Shown: piece by piece, positions 17,091 through 25,087 of the stretch
Layout: each line of letters begins with the position of its first letter
Numbering within the stretch: the first letter of the stretch is position 1
Assembly (NCBI RefSeq): GCF_007991735.1
Contig: NZ_BJYX01000001.1
Coordinates: forward strand, 186,001-250,000
Length of the DNA stretch: 64,000 nucleotides
DNA from: Terrabacter aerolatus
GTDB lineage: Bacteria > Actinomycetota > Actinomycetes > Actinomycetales > Dermatophilaceae
Direction: 5' to 3'
Notes under the pieces: model-generated
Told to the model about the DNA's origin: nothing
The model's database searches: none
What the model saw: the letters and a program-made list of their open reading frames with translations, nothing else
Made by a program: the position numbers and the translations under genes

Positions 17091-17183
17091 GCCCCGGCGT
17101 TCCTCGGGGTCGTATGCCGTCAGGCCGCGCCGCGACGCCTCCCGACGCGCACGCGCGGCCCGGTAGCGGGCAGGATGGCGGGC

Positions 17184-18428
17184 ATGGACACGGACGTCAC
17201 CGAGCCCGACCACCCACGCCCCGAGACCGCCGACGACGCGTCGCCGTTCGGCCCGGTCGGGGTCATCGGCGCCGGCGCCATGGGAGCGGGCATCGCCCAG
17301 GTCGCCGCGACCGCCGGCCACGCCGTCACGCTCGTCGACGCCGCGCCGGGTGCCGCGGCGGGCGCCGTCGAGAAGATCAGCGCGGCCCTGTCCCGCCTCG
17401 TCGACAAGGGACGCCTCTCGACCGACGACGCGAGAGCGGTGCTGGAGCGGATCACCCCGGCCGAGGGCCTCGACGAGCTGCCCAACTGCGGGCTCGTCAT
17501 CGAGGCCGTGCCCGAGGACCTCGAGCTCAAGCGGCGCATCTTCGCCGAGCTCGCCGACCGCCAGCCCTCGACGACGCTGCTCGCCACCAACACCTCGAGC
17601 ATCGACATCGACGACATCGCCGCCGAGGTCGTCGACCCCGAGCGCGTGCTCGGGCTGCACTTCTTCAACCCGCCGCCCGTCATGCAGCTCGTCGAGGTCG
17701 TGCACGGGGACCGGACCGCCCAGGCCTTCGTCGAGCACGCGACGGCGCTCATGACGGCCTGGGGCAAGACGCCGGTGCGGTGCAGCTCGACCCCGGGCTT
17801 CATCGTCAACCGCGTCGCACGTCCCTTCTACGGCGAGGCCCAGCGCATCGTCGAGGAGGGCATCGCCGATGCCGCGACCGTCGACTGGGTGCTGCGCGAG
17901 AAGGGCGGCTTCCCGATGGGTCCCTTCGAGCTCACCGACTTCATCGGGCAGGACGTCAACCTCGCCGTCGGGACGTCGGTCTGGGAGCAGACCGGCCGGG
18001 ACGAGCGCTACGCGCCGACGGCGCTCCAGCAGGGGCTCGTCGAGGCCGGCCGGCTCGGACGCAAGTCGGGTCGAGGGGTGTACCCGTATGCCGCCGACGG
18101 CTCGATCGACCGTTCGGTGGAGGGCGGCGAGCCCGACGTCGAGCTCGCCGAACGCCTCGTCGGCGGACCGGTCGCCACGGACCCGCTCGCCCGCACCCTC
18201 GCGATGCTCGTCAACGAGGCCGTCGACCTCGTCGCCCGCGGCGAGGCTGACGCCGCCGACGTCGACACGGCCATGCGGCTCGGCACCCGCTACCCGAAGG
18301 GACCGATCCAGTGGGGCCGGGAGATCGGCTTCGACGTCGTCGCCCGACAGGTCGCCGAGCTCGACGAGGTCCATCCGGGCGGGCGCTACCGGCCGAGCCC
18401 GGCCCTGACCGACGGGAGCCTCTCGTGA
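17184..18428 (+). CDS. paaH: 3-hydroxyacyl-CoA dehydrogenase (PaaH-like)
   Basis: This 414-residue NAD-dependent dehydrogenase oxidises 3-hydroxyacyl-CoA. The Rossmann motif is GVIGAGAMGAGIAQ (about 24-37), followed by NTSSIDI and HFFNPPPVMQLVEVV with the catalytic His, then GFIVNRVARPFYGEA. Two C-terminal 3HCDH domains end with RLGTRYPKGPIQWG. A second in-frame ATG at 17175 is possible, but CAGGAT lies 7 nt before 17184. Its stop overlaps the GTG of paaI as GTGA, which places it in the phenylacetate pathway. A 3-hydroxybutyryl-CoA role is also possible. Confidence 0.92.
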   Translation: MDTDVTEPDHPRPETADDASPFGPVGVIGAGAMGAGIAQVAATAGHAVTLVDAAPGAAAGAVEKISAALSRLVDKGRLSTDDARAVLERITPAEGLDELPNCGLVIEAVPEDLELKRRIFAELADRQPSTTLLATNTSSIDIDDIAAEVVDPERVLGLHFFNPPPVMQLVEVVHGDRTAQAFVEHATALMTAWGKTPVRCSSTPGFIVNRVARPFYGEAQRIVEEGIADAATVDWVLREKGGFPMGPFELTDFIGQDVNLAVGTSVWEQTGRDERYAPTALQQGLVEAGRLGRKSGRGVYPYAADGSIDRSVEGGEPDVELAERLVGGPVATDPLARTLAMLVNEAVDLVARGEADAADVDTAMRLGTRYPKGPIQWGREIGFDVVARQVAELDEVHPGGRYRPSPALTDGSLS

Positions 18429-18886
18429 GCGAGACCCAGCTGCCCCCCGGCGGCGGAGACGGCGTCGACGGGTCCGACCCGGAGGCGGGCGTGGCCTTCG
18501 CCCGGCAGATGTGGGCCGACGACGAGGCCTCGCGCCGGCTCGGGATGGAGGCGGTCGTCGTCGAGCAGGACCACGCCGTCGTGCGGATGGGGATCCGCGA
18601 CGACATGGTCAACGGTCACGCCATCTGCCATGGCGGCTACATCTTCACCCTGGCCGACTCGTGCTTCGCGCTCGCCTGCAACTCGCGGGGGCGCCTCACG
18701 GTGGCGGCCGGGGCCGACATCTCCTTCACCGCGCCGGGACGGCTCGGGGACGTGCTCGTCGCCGAGGGCCACGTGCGCTCGGCGTTCGGGCGCAGCGGGA
18801 TCACCGACGTGACGGTCAGGCGGGAGTCCGACGGGCAGATCATCGCCGAGTTCCGCGGCCGCAGCCGCAGCCTCAAGCGCCCCTGA
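18425..18886 (+). CDS. paaI: Hydroxyphenylacetyl-CoA thioesterase PaaI
   Basis: This 153-residue hot-dog-fold thioesterase has the PaaI signature around NGHAICHGGYIFTLADSCFA and the active-site region SRGRLTVAAGADISF. PaaI hydrolyses dead-end ring-hydroxylated phenylacetyl-CoA esters. The GTG start overlaps the upstream stop as GTGA, so it is translationally coupled. A very strong hairpin follows the stop. Confidence 0.93.
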   Translation: MSETQLPPGGGDGVDGSDPEAGVAFARQMWADDEASRRLGMEAVVVEQDHAVVRMGIRDDMVNGHAICHGGYIFTLADSCFALACNSRGRLTVAAGADISFTAPGRLGDVLVAEGHVRSAFGRSGITDVTVRRESDGQIIAEFRGRSRSLKRP

Positions 18887-18893
18887 CCCTCAT

Positions 18894-18936
18894 CGTCGAG
18901 AGGCCACCGTTCGTCACGAACGGTGGCCTCTCGACG
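18894..18936 (+). terminator. Perfect 21-bp inverted repeat terminator after paaI
   Basis: The arms 18894-18914 and 18916-18936 are perfectly complementary with one central base. It lies 7 bp after the paaI stop and 25 bp from the end of the convergent helicase gene, so it may work in both directions. Confidence 0.85.
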
Positions 18937-18961
18937 GTTGAGGAGCGTGTGTCGAGGTGGG

Positions 18962-20578
18962 TCAGCGGGCGCGGCGGCTGCCGGCACGGGTGCCGGCGGA
19001 GAACGACGCGGCGCTGCCGCTGCTGCTCGTCGAGTAGACCGTCGGGGAGCCACCGCGACGGCCCGAGCCGCCACCGTTGCCGGCGCCGCCCTGACGGCGA
19101 CCACCGGTCTGGCCCTCACCCTGACCTCCGCGGCCACGGCCTGCGCCGGCACCCCGACCGCCGGTGCGACCGGCGCCGCGGGCGCCGCCGCCCTGCGCGT
19201 CCGAGCCCTGGTCGCCACGGCCTCGGCCGCGCCCACCCTCGCTCGGACGCTCGGCCGCCGGGCGACCGGAGCCGGCCCCACGACCAGCGGCCGGGGCACC
19301 GCCGGTGCCACGGCCACGACCGCGGGCACGACCGGAGCCCCCGGACGCCGAGTTCGAGCTCGAGCCCGAGCGGGCCGGGGCGTCCTCGCGGACGAGGCCG
19401 CCGGCATACGACCGCTCGCCAGGGGCGAGCTCGGTCAGGAGCGGGTGGCCGAGCTGGACGCGCGTCGTCGTCGGCTTGATGCCGGCCTTGCGGGTCAGGT
19501 CACGGACGTCGCGCACCTGCTCGTCGAGCATCATCGTGACGACGATGCCGTCGTTGCCGGCGCGGGCCGTGCGACCCGAACGGTGCAGGTAGGCCTTGTG
19601 CTCGACGGGCGGGTCGGCGTGGATGACGAGCGAGACGTCGTCGACGTGGATGCCGCGGGCGGCGATGTCGGTCGCGACGAGCGTCTGCGCGCGGCCCGAG
19701 TGGAAGTCGTCCATGTTGCGCGTGCGGGCACCCTGGCTGAGGTTGCCGTGCAGCTCGACGGCCGGAACTCCCGAGGCGTTGAGCTGCTTGGCGAGCTTCT
19801 TGGCCCGGTGCTTGGTGCGGGTGAAGACGACCTTGCGGCCCGGCGCCGCGGTGAGGTCGAGGATGACGGGCAGGTGCGAGCCGTTGTCGACGTGGAGCAC
19901 GTGGTGGCTCATCGTCGAGACGGGCGACTGCGCCGAGTCGGCCTCGTGCGTCACCGGCTGGTGGAGGAACTTGTTGACGATGACGTTGATCGCACCGTCG
20001 AGCGTCGCCGAGAAGAGGAGTCGCTGGCCGTCGCGGGGCGTCTTCTCCATGATCCGGCGCACGCCGGGGAGGAAGCCGAGGTCGGCCATGTGGTCGGCCT
20101 CGTCGAGGATCGTGACCTCGACGCTGTCGAGGATGACGTGGCCCTGCTGCATGAGGTCCTCGAGGCGACCCGGGCAGGCGACGATGACGTCGACGCCGCC
20201 CCGCAGGCCCTGGACCTGCGGGTTCTGGCCGACGCCGCCGAAGATCGTCTGCGAGTTGAGGCCGAGCGCCTTGGCGAGCGGGGCCATCGCGGTGTCGATC
20301 TGCGTGACGAGCTCACGCGTCGGAGCGAGGATGAGGGCGCGCGGTCGGCGGGCCAGCCGGCTCCGACGCGACTGCGACAGCCGGGTCAGCAGCGGCAGCA
20401 GGAACGCGTACGTCTTGCCGGAGCCGGTGCGGCCACGGCCGAGGACGTCGCGCCCGGCGAGGGAGTCGGGCAGCGTCGCGGCCTGGATGGGGGTCGGTGT
20501 CGTGATGCCGAGACCGTCGAGGATCGTGACGAGGTCGGCGGGCACGCCGAGGACGGCGAAGTTCGTGTCAGTGGACAC
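18962..20578 (-). CDS. DEAD-box RNA helicase with RGG-rich C-terminus
   Basis: This 538-residue RhlE/CsdA-type helicase shows the Q motif region (TPIQAATLP), motif I GRTGSGKT, Ia PTRELV, II DEAD, III SAT, V TDIAARGIHVDDV and VI HRSGRTARAG. About 140 C-terminal residues are low-complexity Gly/Arg/Ala with many RGR/RGG units, a likely unstructured RNA-binding tail. The start is GTG at 20578, preceded at good distance by GGAG. A longer open frame upstream has no helicase features. Such helicases unwind structured RNA in ribosome assembly and cold adaptation. The leader is long and holds a terminator-like hairpin. Confidence 0.92.
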   Translation of the reverse strand: MSTDTNFAVLGVPADLVTILDGLGITTPTPIQAATLPDSLAGRDVLGRGRTGSGKTYAFLLPLLTRLSQSRRSRLARRPRALILAPTRELVTQIDTAMAPLAKALGLNSQTIFGGVGQNPQVQGLRGGVDVIVACPGRLEDLMQQGHVILDSVEVTILDEADHMADLGFLPGVRRIMEKTPRDGQRLLFSATLDGAINVIVNKFLHQPVTHEADSAQSPVSTMSHHVLHVDNGSHLPVILDLTAAPGRKVVFTRTKHRAKKLAKQLNASGVPAVELHGNLSQGARTRNMDDFHSGRAQTLVATDIAARGIHVDDVSLVIHADPPVEHKAYLHRSGRTARAGNDGIVVTMMLDEQVRDVRDLTRKAGIKPTTTRVQLGHPLLTELAPGERSYAGGLVREDAPARSGSSSNSASGGSGRARGRGRGTGGAPAAGRGAGSGRPAAERPSEGGRGRGRGDQGSDAQGGGARGAGRTGGRGAGAGRGRGGQGEGQTGGRRQGGAGNGGGSGRRGGSPTVYSTSSSGSAASFSAGTRAGSRRAR

Positions 20579-20700
20579 AGGTGGGTACTCCAAAAAGTGG
20601 AAGCGGTCGTTCTGCCCGGCGCGACGTCCTCGTCTGTGAGGTGTCGCGGCGCAAGAGCGAATCGACGGGGCCGGCGACACTCCGCCAGGCCAAGAAGAAA

Positions 20701-20727
20701 CGGCCCGAGGCAGAACTGGGCGGGCCG
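20701..20727 (-). terminator. Terminator-like hairpin in the helicase leader (possible attenuator)
   Basis: In the minus-strand direction CGGCCCG (20727-20721) pairs with CGGGCCG (20707-20701) and is followed by TTTCTTCTT. It lies about 125 nt upstream of the helicase GTG. A possible -10 TACCAT (20742-20737) precedes it, which would put the hairpin inside the transcript. Confidence 0.45.
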
Positions 20728-20843
20728 CTGCATCCCATGGTACCCGAGAGCTCCCGATGCCCTGCACGGGGGCGAGGTCGATGGATCTTCGGCACCTTTG
20801 GGACAGACCGGCGCAAAGCCCTGCGCCGATCCTCAAAAACCTA

Positions 20844-20872
20844 TGACGCACGCCACAGCCGTTCCCTACCGT
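20844..20872 (+). promoter_or_regulatory. Candidate promoter of the ScyD/ScyE-like gene
   Basis: TGACGC (20844-20849), 17-nt spacer, TACCGT (20867-20872). A start near 20879 would give a leader of about 70 nt containing the inverted repeat CGAGAGCG-N11-CGCTCTCG (20900-20926). Confidence 0.4.
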
Positions 20873-20948
20873 CGATGGCACGACGTCGTTGGGACGCCGC
20901 GAGAGCGCAGGGATCTCCCGCTCTCGAGGATGACAAGGGGACAACACC

Positions 20949-22082
20949 ATGACGATCACCATCCGTGCCATCACTGCTGCCGTCGCCGCGTGCACGACAG
21001 CCACCGCGCTGGCCGCCGTCACAGCGGCCGACGCCTCCGCCCACCCTCTCGGGTCCGCCCCGGGTCACTCGCCGAAAGTCTTGAACAGCAAGGTCATTGC
21101 GCCTTTCGGCATGTCCGTCTCGGGCCAGGACGTCTGGTACACCGACGGATTCGTCGGAACCGTCAACAAGATCTCGAAGGGGAAGGACACCGTCGTCACC
21201 ACCGGACCGCAGTCCGAGGTCGCCGGCATCGACGTCATCCAGGGAGGGAGGACCTTCGCCTTCACGTCGTCGAACGACGACCACAGCGCCACGACGCTGA
21301 CGATCCGCACCCAGGGCCGTCCGGACGTCGTCGCCGACCTCAGCGGCTACGAGAGCCGGGCGAACCCCGACGGCGGCGCCACCTATGGCGTCGTCTCGGG
21401 TGGGACGTCCTGCGCGCCCGGTGAGCTCGATGCCTTCTTCCAGAACGCCTTCCAGCTGCCCGCGACCTACCGCGGCCACGTCGACTCGCACCCGTATGCC
21501 GTCGCCTACCTCGGTGACGGGTCGTGGGCCGTCGCTGACGCCGGAGGCAACGACGTCCTGCGCGTCGACCGTCACGGCCACGTGTCGACGATCGCCGTGC
21601 TGCCCCCGCAGCCCGTCACCCTCTCGGCGGCACAGGTCGCCGGACTGGGCGCACCGTCCTGCCTGGCCGGCGCCACCTACAACTTCGAGGCGGTGCCCAC
21701 CGACGTCGAGCGAGGCGAGGACGGCCGGCTGTGGGTCTCGACGCTCCCCGGCGGCCCCGAGGACCCGAGCCTCGGCGCGCGAGGCTCGGTCTACACCGTC
21801 AACCCCTGGAAGCACTCGGTCAACCGCGTGGCGACCGGCTTCCTCGGCGCGACCGACCTCGCCGTGGGTGACGACGGCTCGGTCTACGTCGCAGAGCTGT
21901 TCGCCGGCAAGGTCACCCGGCTGAAGCACGGCCGGACCTCGACCGTCGTCACGACCGAACGGCCGCTCTCGGTGGAGGTCAAGGGCCGGTCGCTCTACGT
22001 CGGCACCCTGGCCGACGTGTCGTTCGGCCCGAGCGGGCCGGTCGTCAACGCACCCGGCAGCATCACCCGCTACCGACTCTGA
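20949..22082 (+). CDS. Secreted ScyD/ScyE-family beta-propeller protein
   Basis: This 377-residue exported protein has an N-terminal signal peptide (ITAAVAACTTATALAAVTAADASA, with the probable cleavage after ASA). The rest shows repeated propeller blades: GQDVWYTDGFVGTVNKI, GDGSWAVADAGGNDVLRV, EDGRLWVSTLPGG, DDGSVYVAELFAGKV. HPYAVAYLGDGSWAVAD matches the ScyD/ScyE family annotation. In cyanobacteria the names come from the scytonemin cluster; in actinobacteria the role is unknown. AAGGGG lies before the ATG. A terminator follows. Confidence 0.85.
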   Translation: MTITIRAITAAVAACTTATALAAVTAADASAHPLGSAPGHSPKVLNSKVIAPFGMSVSGQDVWYTDGFVGTVNKISKGKDTVVTTGPQSEVAGIDVIQGGRTFAFTSSNDDHSATTLTIRTQGRPDVVADLSGYESRANPDGGATYGVVSGGTSCAPGELDAFFQNAFQLPATYRGHVDSHPYAVAYLGDGSWAVADAGGNDVLRVDRHGHVSTIAVLPPQPVTLSAAQVAGLGAPSCLAGATYNFEAVPTDVERGEDGRLWVSTLPGGPEDPSLGARGSVYTVNPWKHSVNRVATGFLGATDLAVGDDGSVYVAELFAGKVTRLKHGRTSTVVTTERPLSVEVKGRSLYVGTLADVSFGPSGPVVNAPGSITRYRL

Positions 22083-22090
22083 GGACGGCG

Positions 22091-22120
22091 GACGCCCCGG
22101 GCGAGGCCGCCCGGGGCGTC
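22091..22120 (+). terminator. Hairpin terminator after the ScyD/ScyE-like gene
   Basis: Perfect 13-bp stem GACGCCCCGGGCG (22091-22103), loop AGGC, matching arm 22108-22120, starting 8 bp after the stop codon. Confidence 0.85.
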
Positions 22121-22252
22121 GCTGTGTGCCCGCTAACGGTTCGGTCGCATCCGTGGGAACTCGCAGGGAAAGGTGGCAGGATCTGCGCATCAGGAGCCGC
22201 ACCGCCGCGCCTGTTCCATGGACGACCTGCTTGCCCCGGAAGGACCCTTTTG

Positions 22253-23155
22253 ATGCGTCGCACGTCCCTCTTCACCGTCACCGGCCTCGTCGCCGCCGGT
22301 CTGGCCCTCTCGGCCTGCGGCTCCAACTCCCTGTCGGGTGGCGGCTCCCCGGCCGGCACCGCCGCCGCTCCGACCAACCAGACCTCCGACGCAGCTCTCA
22401 TGGGCAAGCTCCCCGCCAAGATCAAGTCCGCGGGCAAGATCATCGTCGGCGTCGACACGAGCTACCCGCCCAACGAGTTCCTCGGCACCGACGGCAAGAC
22501 CGCCGAGGGCATGGACATCGACCTCTTCCAGGCAGTGGCGCGCAAGTTCGGCGTGCAGGCGGAGTTCCAGACCGCGTCCTTCGACTCGATCATCCTCGGC
22601 GTCAGCAGCGGCAAGTACGACGTCGGCGTCTCGAGCTTCACGATCAACCCCGACCGCAAGAAGCAGGTCGACATGGTCAGCTACTACTCGGCCGGCACGC
22701 TGTGGGGCGTGCCCAAGGGCAACCCCAAGAAGGTCGACCCCGACAACGCCTGCGGCCTCAACGTCGGCGTGCAGAAGGGCACGACCCAGGTCGACGACCT
22801 CACCGCCCGGAGCAAGAAGTGCACCGCCGCGGGCAAGCCCGCGATCAACCAGATCGTCGAGGACCTCCAGGTGAAGGTCAACGCCGACCTCGCCAGCGGC
22901 AAGGTCGACGCCATGGCAGCGGACTCCCCGGTCACGGCCTACGCCGTGAAGCAGACCAACGGCGCCGTCGAGACGGTCGGCAAGCCCTACGACACCGCGC
23001 CCTACGGCTACGTCGTGCCCAAGAGCGAGAGTGACTTCGCCGCGGCCATGGTCGACGCGCTCAAGGCCCTCGACACCTCGGGCGACTACACGAAGATCCT
23101 CACCAAGTGGAACGTCCAGGACGGCGCCATCCACGACTTCGCCGTCAACCCGTGA
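22253..23155 (+). CDS. Polar amino-acid ABC transporter, substrate-binding lipoprotein
   Basis: This 300-residue family-3 solute-binding protein begins with a lipoprotein signal (LALSAC, lipidated Cys22) and a Ser/Gly/Thr linker. The fold starts at [18 protein letters not shown] and continues with [29 protein letters not shown] and a C-terminal [11 protein letters not shown]. It should deliver a polar amino acid to the permease encoded next. GGAAGGA lies upstream of the ATG. The stop overlaps the permease GTG as GTGA. The substrate cannot be read from the sequence. Confidence 0.93.
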   Translation: MRRTSLFTVTGLVAAGLALSACGSNSLSGGGSPAGTAAAPTNQTSDAALMGKLPAKIKSAGKIIVGVDTSYPPNEFLGTDGKTAEGMDIDLFQAVARKFGVQAEFQTASFDSIILGVSSGKYDVGVSSFTINPDRKKQVDMVSYYSAGTLWGVPKGNPKKVDPDNACGLNVGVQKGTTQVDDLTARSKKCTAAGKPAINQIVEDLQVKVNADLASGKVDAMAADSPVTAYAVKQTNGAVETVGKPYDTAPYGYVVPKSESDFAAAMVDALKALDTSGDYTKILTKWNVQDGAIHDFAVNP

Positions 23156-24117
23156 CGGTGACCCACGTGACCGACCAGTCGACGACGGAGCGGCCGGGGC
23201 TCATCGACGCCCGGCCGGTCCGGCACCCGTGGCGGTGGGTGGCGGTTGCCGTCATCCTCGTCATGATCGCGATGATCATCAGCTCGTTCCTGACGAACGA
23301 CCGGTGGGACTTCAGCCTCGCGGGCCAGATCATGATCCAGCAGCCGGTCATCGACGGCCTGCTCAAGGGCACCATCCTGGGCACCGTGGGATCGATGGTC
23401 ATCGGCGTCGTGCTGGGCATCGTCATCGCGGTGATGCGCATCTCGAGCAACCCGGTGCTGCGCGGGGTGTCCTTCGTCTACACGTGGTTCTTCCGGGCGA
23501 TCCCCCGCTACGTGCTGCTCGTGATCATCGGCAGCGGCATCGGCTACCTCTACAACACGCTCGACATCGGGGTTCCCTTCGGCCAGCAGATCGCCAGCCT
23601 GCTCGGGCTGAGCAGCGACCTCACCATCGGGTCGCTCAACGTCAACGGCATCACCGGCTCGATCGTCGGCGGCATCATCGGTCTGGGCCTGTCCGAGGCC
23701 GCCTACATGGCCGAGATCGCCCGGTCCGGGATCCTCTCGGTCGATCCCGGACAGCGCGAGGCCGCGCAGGCGCTCGGCATGAGCAACGGCAAGCTGATGC
23801 GGCGCATCGTGCTGCCCCAGGCCATGCGCGTCATCGTGCCGCCCACCGGCAACGAGACGATCGCCATGGTCAAGGACACCTCGCTGCTCATCGCGATTCC
23901 CGTCATCGCCGAGCTCAACTACCAGACCGGCGCGATCGCCAACCGGATCTTCAAGATCATGCCCGGCCTCGTCGCCTCGACCGCGTGGTACCTCATCATC
24001 TGCTCGATCCTCATGGTCGGGCAGTTCTACCTGGAGCGCTACTTCGGTCGAGGGTTCGGACAGCAGCGCCCCAAGACCAGGCGCTTCGCGCGCCCTGCCG
24101 GGGCGGGAGGAGCCTGA
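23152..24117 (+). CDS. Polar amino-acid ABC transporter, permease
   Basis: This 321-residue HisM/GlnP-type permease has a hydrophobic N-terminal helix ([19 protein letters not shown]), then the five-helix BPD_transp_1 domain with the EAA loop seen as [24 protein letters not shown], which contacts the ATPase. The GTG at 23152 overlaps the stop of the binding-protein gene; other GTGs 6 and 15 nt on are possible starts. Its TGA overlaps the ATPase ATG as TGATG. Confidence 0.92.
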   Translation: MTVTHVTDQSTTERPGLIDARPVRHPWRWVAVAVILVMIAMIISSFLTNDRWDFSLAGQIMIQQPVIDGLLKGTILGTVGSMVIGVVLGIVIAVMRISSNPVLRGVSFVYTWFFRAIPRYVLLVIIGSGIGYLYNTLDIGVPFGQQIASLLGLSSDLTIGSLNVNGITGSIVGGIIGLGLSEAAYMAEIARSGILSVDPGQREAAQALGMSNGKLMRRIVLPQAMRVIVPPTGNETIAMVKDTSLLIAIPVIAELNYQTGAIANRIFKIMPGLVASTAWYLIICSILMVGQFYLERYFGRGFGQQRPKTRRFARPAGAGGA

Positions 24118-24965
24118 TGACCGAGACCACACCGTCGACGTCGGCACGACCGCGCGCCGGCAGCGAGCAGCCGCTCGTCCGCGCGCTCAACGTCATGAAG
24201 AGCTTCCACGGCAACGAGGTGCTCAAGGGCATCGACCTCGAGGTGCACCGCGGCGAGGTCGTCTGCCTGCTCGGCCCGTCCGGGTCGGGCAAGACCACCT
24301 TCCTGCGCTGCATCAACCAGCTCGAGTCGATCGACGGCGGACGCATCTGGGTCGACGGCGACCTCGTCGGCTACCGCGCCGAGGGCGAGCACCTGCACCA
24401 CCTGACCGACAAGCAGGTCGCGGCCCAGCGCCGCAACATCGGGATGGTCTTCCAGCGGTTCAACCTCTTCCCGCACAAGACGGCCATCGAGAACGTCATG
24501 GAGGCGCCGGTCCAGGTCAAGGGCGTCGACAAGAAGGCTGCGCGCCAGCACGCCGAGGAGCTGCTCGCCCAGGTCGGGCTCGCGGACAAGGCCGCCGCCT
24601 ACCCCGGCGCCCTCTCCGGTGGCCAGCAGCAGCGCGTGGCCATCGCCCGGGCGCTGGCGATGGACCCGAAGCTCATGCTCTTCGACGAGCCGACGTCCGC
24701 GCTCGACCCGGAGCTCGTCGGCGAGGTGCTTCGCGTCATGCGGGACCTCGCCTCCGCGGGCATGACGATGATCGTCGTGACGCACGAGATGGGGTTTGCG
24801 CGAGAGGTCGCCGACCACGTCGTCTTCATGGATGCGGGCGTCGTCTGCGAGCAGGGCGCTCCGAAGGACGTCATCGGCAACCCGCAGCAGGACCGTACGC
24901 GCAGCTTCCTGCGCCGCATGCGGTCCGAGCACGACGAGGCGCGCGCCGACGCCGCCGGGACCTGA
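24117..24965 (+). CDS. Polar amino-acid ABC transporter, ATP-binding protein
   Basis: This 282-residue GlnQ/HisP-type ATPase has Walker [10 protein letters not shown], the Q-loop in [11 protein letters not shown], the signature [15 protein letters not shown], Walker [15 protein letters not shown] and the switch His in VVTHEM. It energises the permease encoded just upstream. The three genes form one tightly overlapping operon. A long palindromic element follows the stop. Confidence 0.94.
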   Translation: MTETTPSTSARPRAGSEQPLVRALNVMKSFHGNEVLKGIDLEVHRGEVVCLLGPSGSGKTTFLRCINQLESIDGGRIWVDGDLVGYRAEGEHLHHLTDKQVAAQRRNIGMVFQRFNLFPHKTAIENVMEAPVQVKGVDKKAARQHAEELLAQVGLADKAAAYPGALSGGQQQRVAIARALAMDPKLMLFDEPTSALDPELVGEVLRVMRDLASAGMTMIVVTHEMGFAREVADHVVFMDAGVVCEQGAPKDVIGNPQQDRTRSFLRRMRSEHDEARADAAGT

Positions 24966-24978
24966 CCGACTCCCACCC

Positions 24979-25069
24979 GCCCCTCTTCGGCAACACACCG
25001 GGCAACTGCCAACGCCTGCGGCTACAACCGCAGGCGTTGGCGTCTGCTCGGTGTGTTGCGGGGAGGGGC
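24979..25069. repeat. Long imperfect palindrome, copy 1 of an intergenic repeat family
   Basis: The core arm CAACACACCGGGCAACTGCC... (24991-25021) pairs with 25028-25058 at 27 of 31 positions by hand, and the stem extends through GCCCCTC (24979-24985) and GAGGGGC (25063-25069). A second element with the same outer arm (CAACACACCGAGCA) lies at 47806-47881. The element sits between two co-directional genes (ABC ATPase and paaK). Confidence 0.8.
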
Positions 25070-25087
25070 GCGGGCACAATGGGGGCC

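Larger units (their letters stand above)
20579..20948. other. 370-bp divergent intergenic region (helicase / ScyD-like gene)
   Basis: There is no credible gene. On the minus side it holds the long helicase leader with a terminator-like hairpin (20701-20727). On the plus side it holds a short inverted repeat CGGCGCA-N6-TGCGCCG (20809-20828), a candidate promoter (20844-20872) and an 8-bp inverted repeat (20900-20926). A 123-codon open frame across the region has no ribosome site or recognisable motif. Confidence 0.6.

Noticed and set aside
15450-17183. Long 5' extension of the 3-hydroxyacyl-CoA dehydrogenase frame
   Set aside because: The extension is antisense to paaN and lacks any conserved feature. 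The Rossmann fold starts shortly after the ATG at 17184.
22083-22252. Possible riboswitch before the amino-acid transporter
   Set aside because: Apart from the terminator of the preceding gene I could not recognise any conserved aptamer core or competing hairpins.
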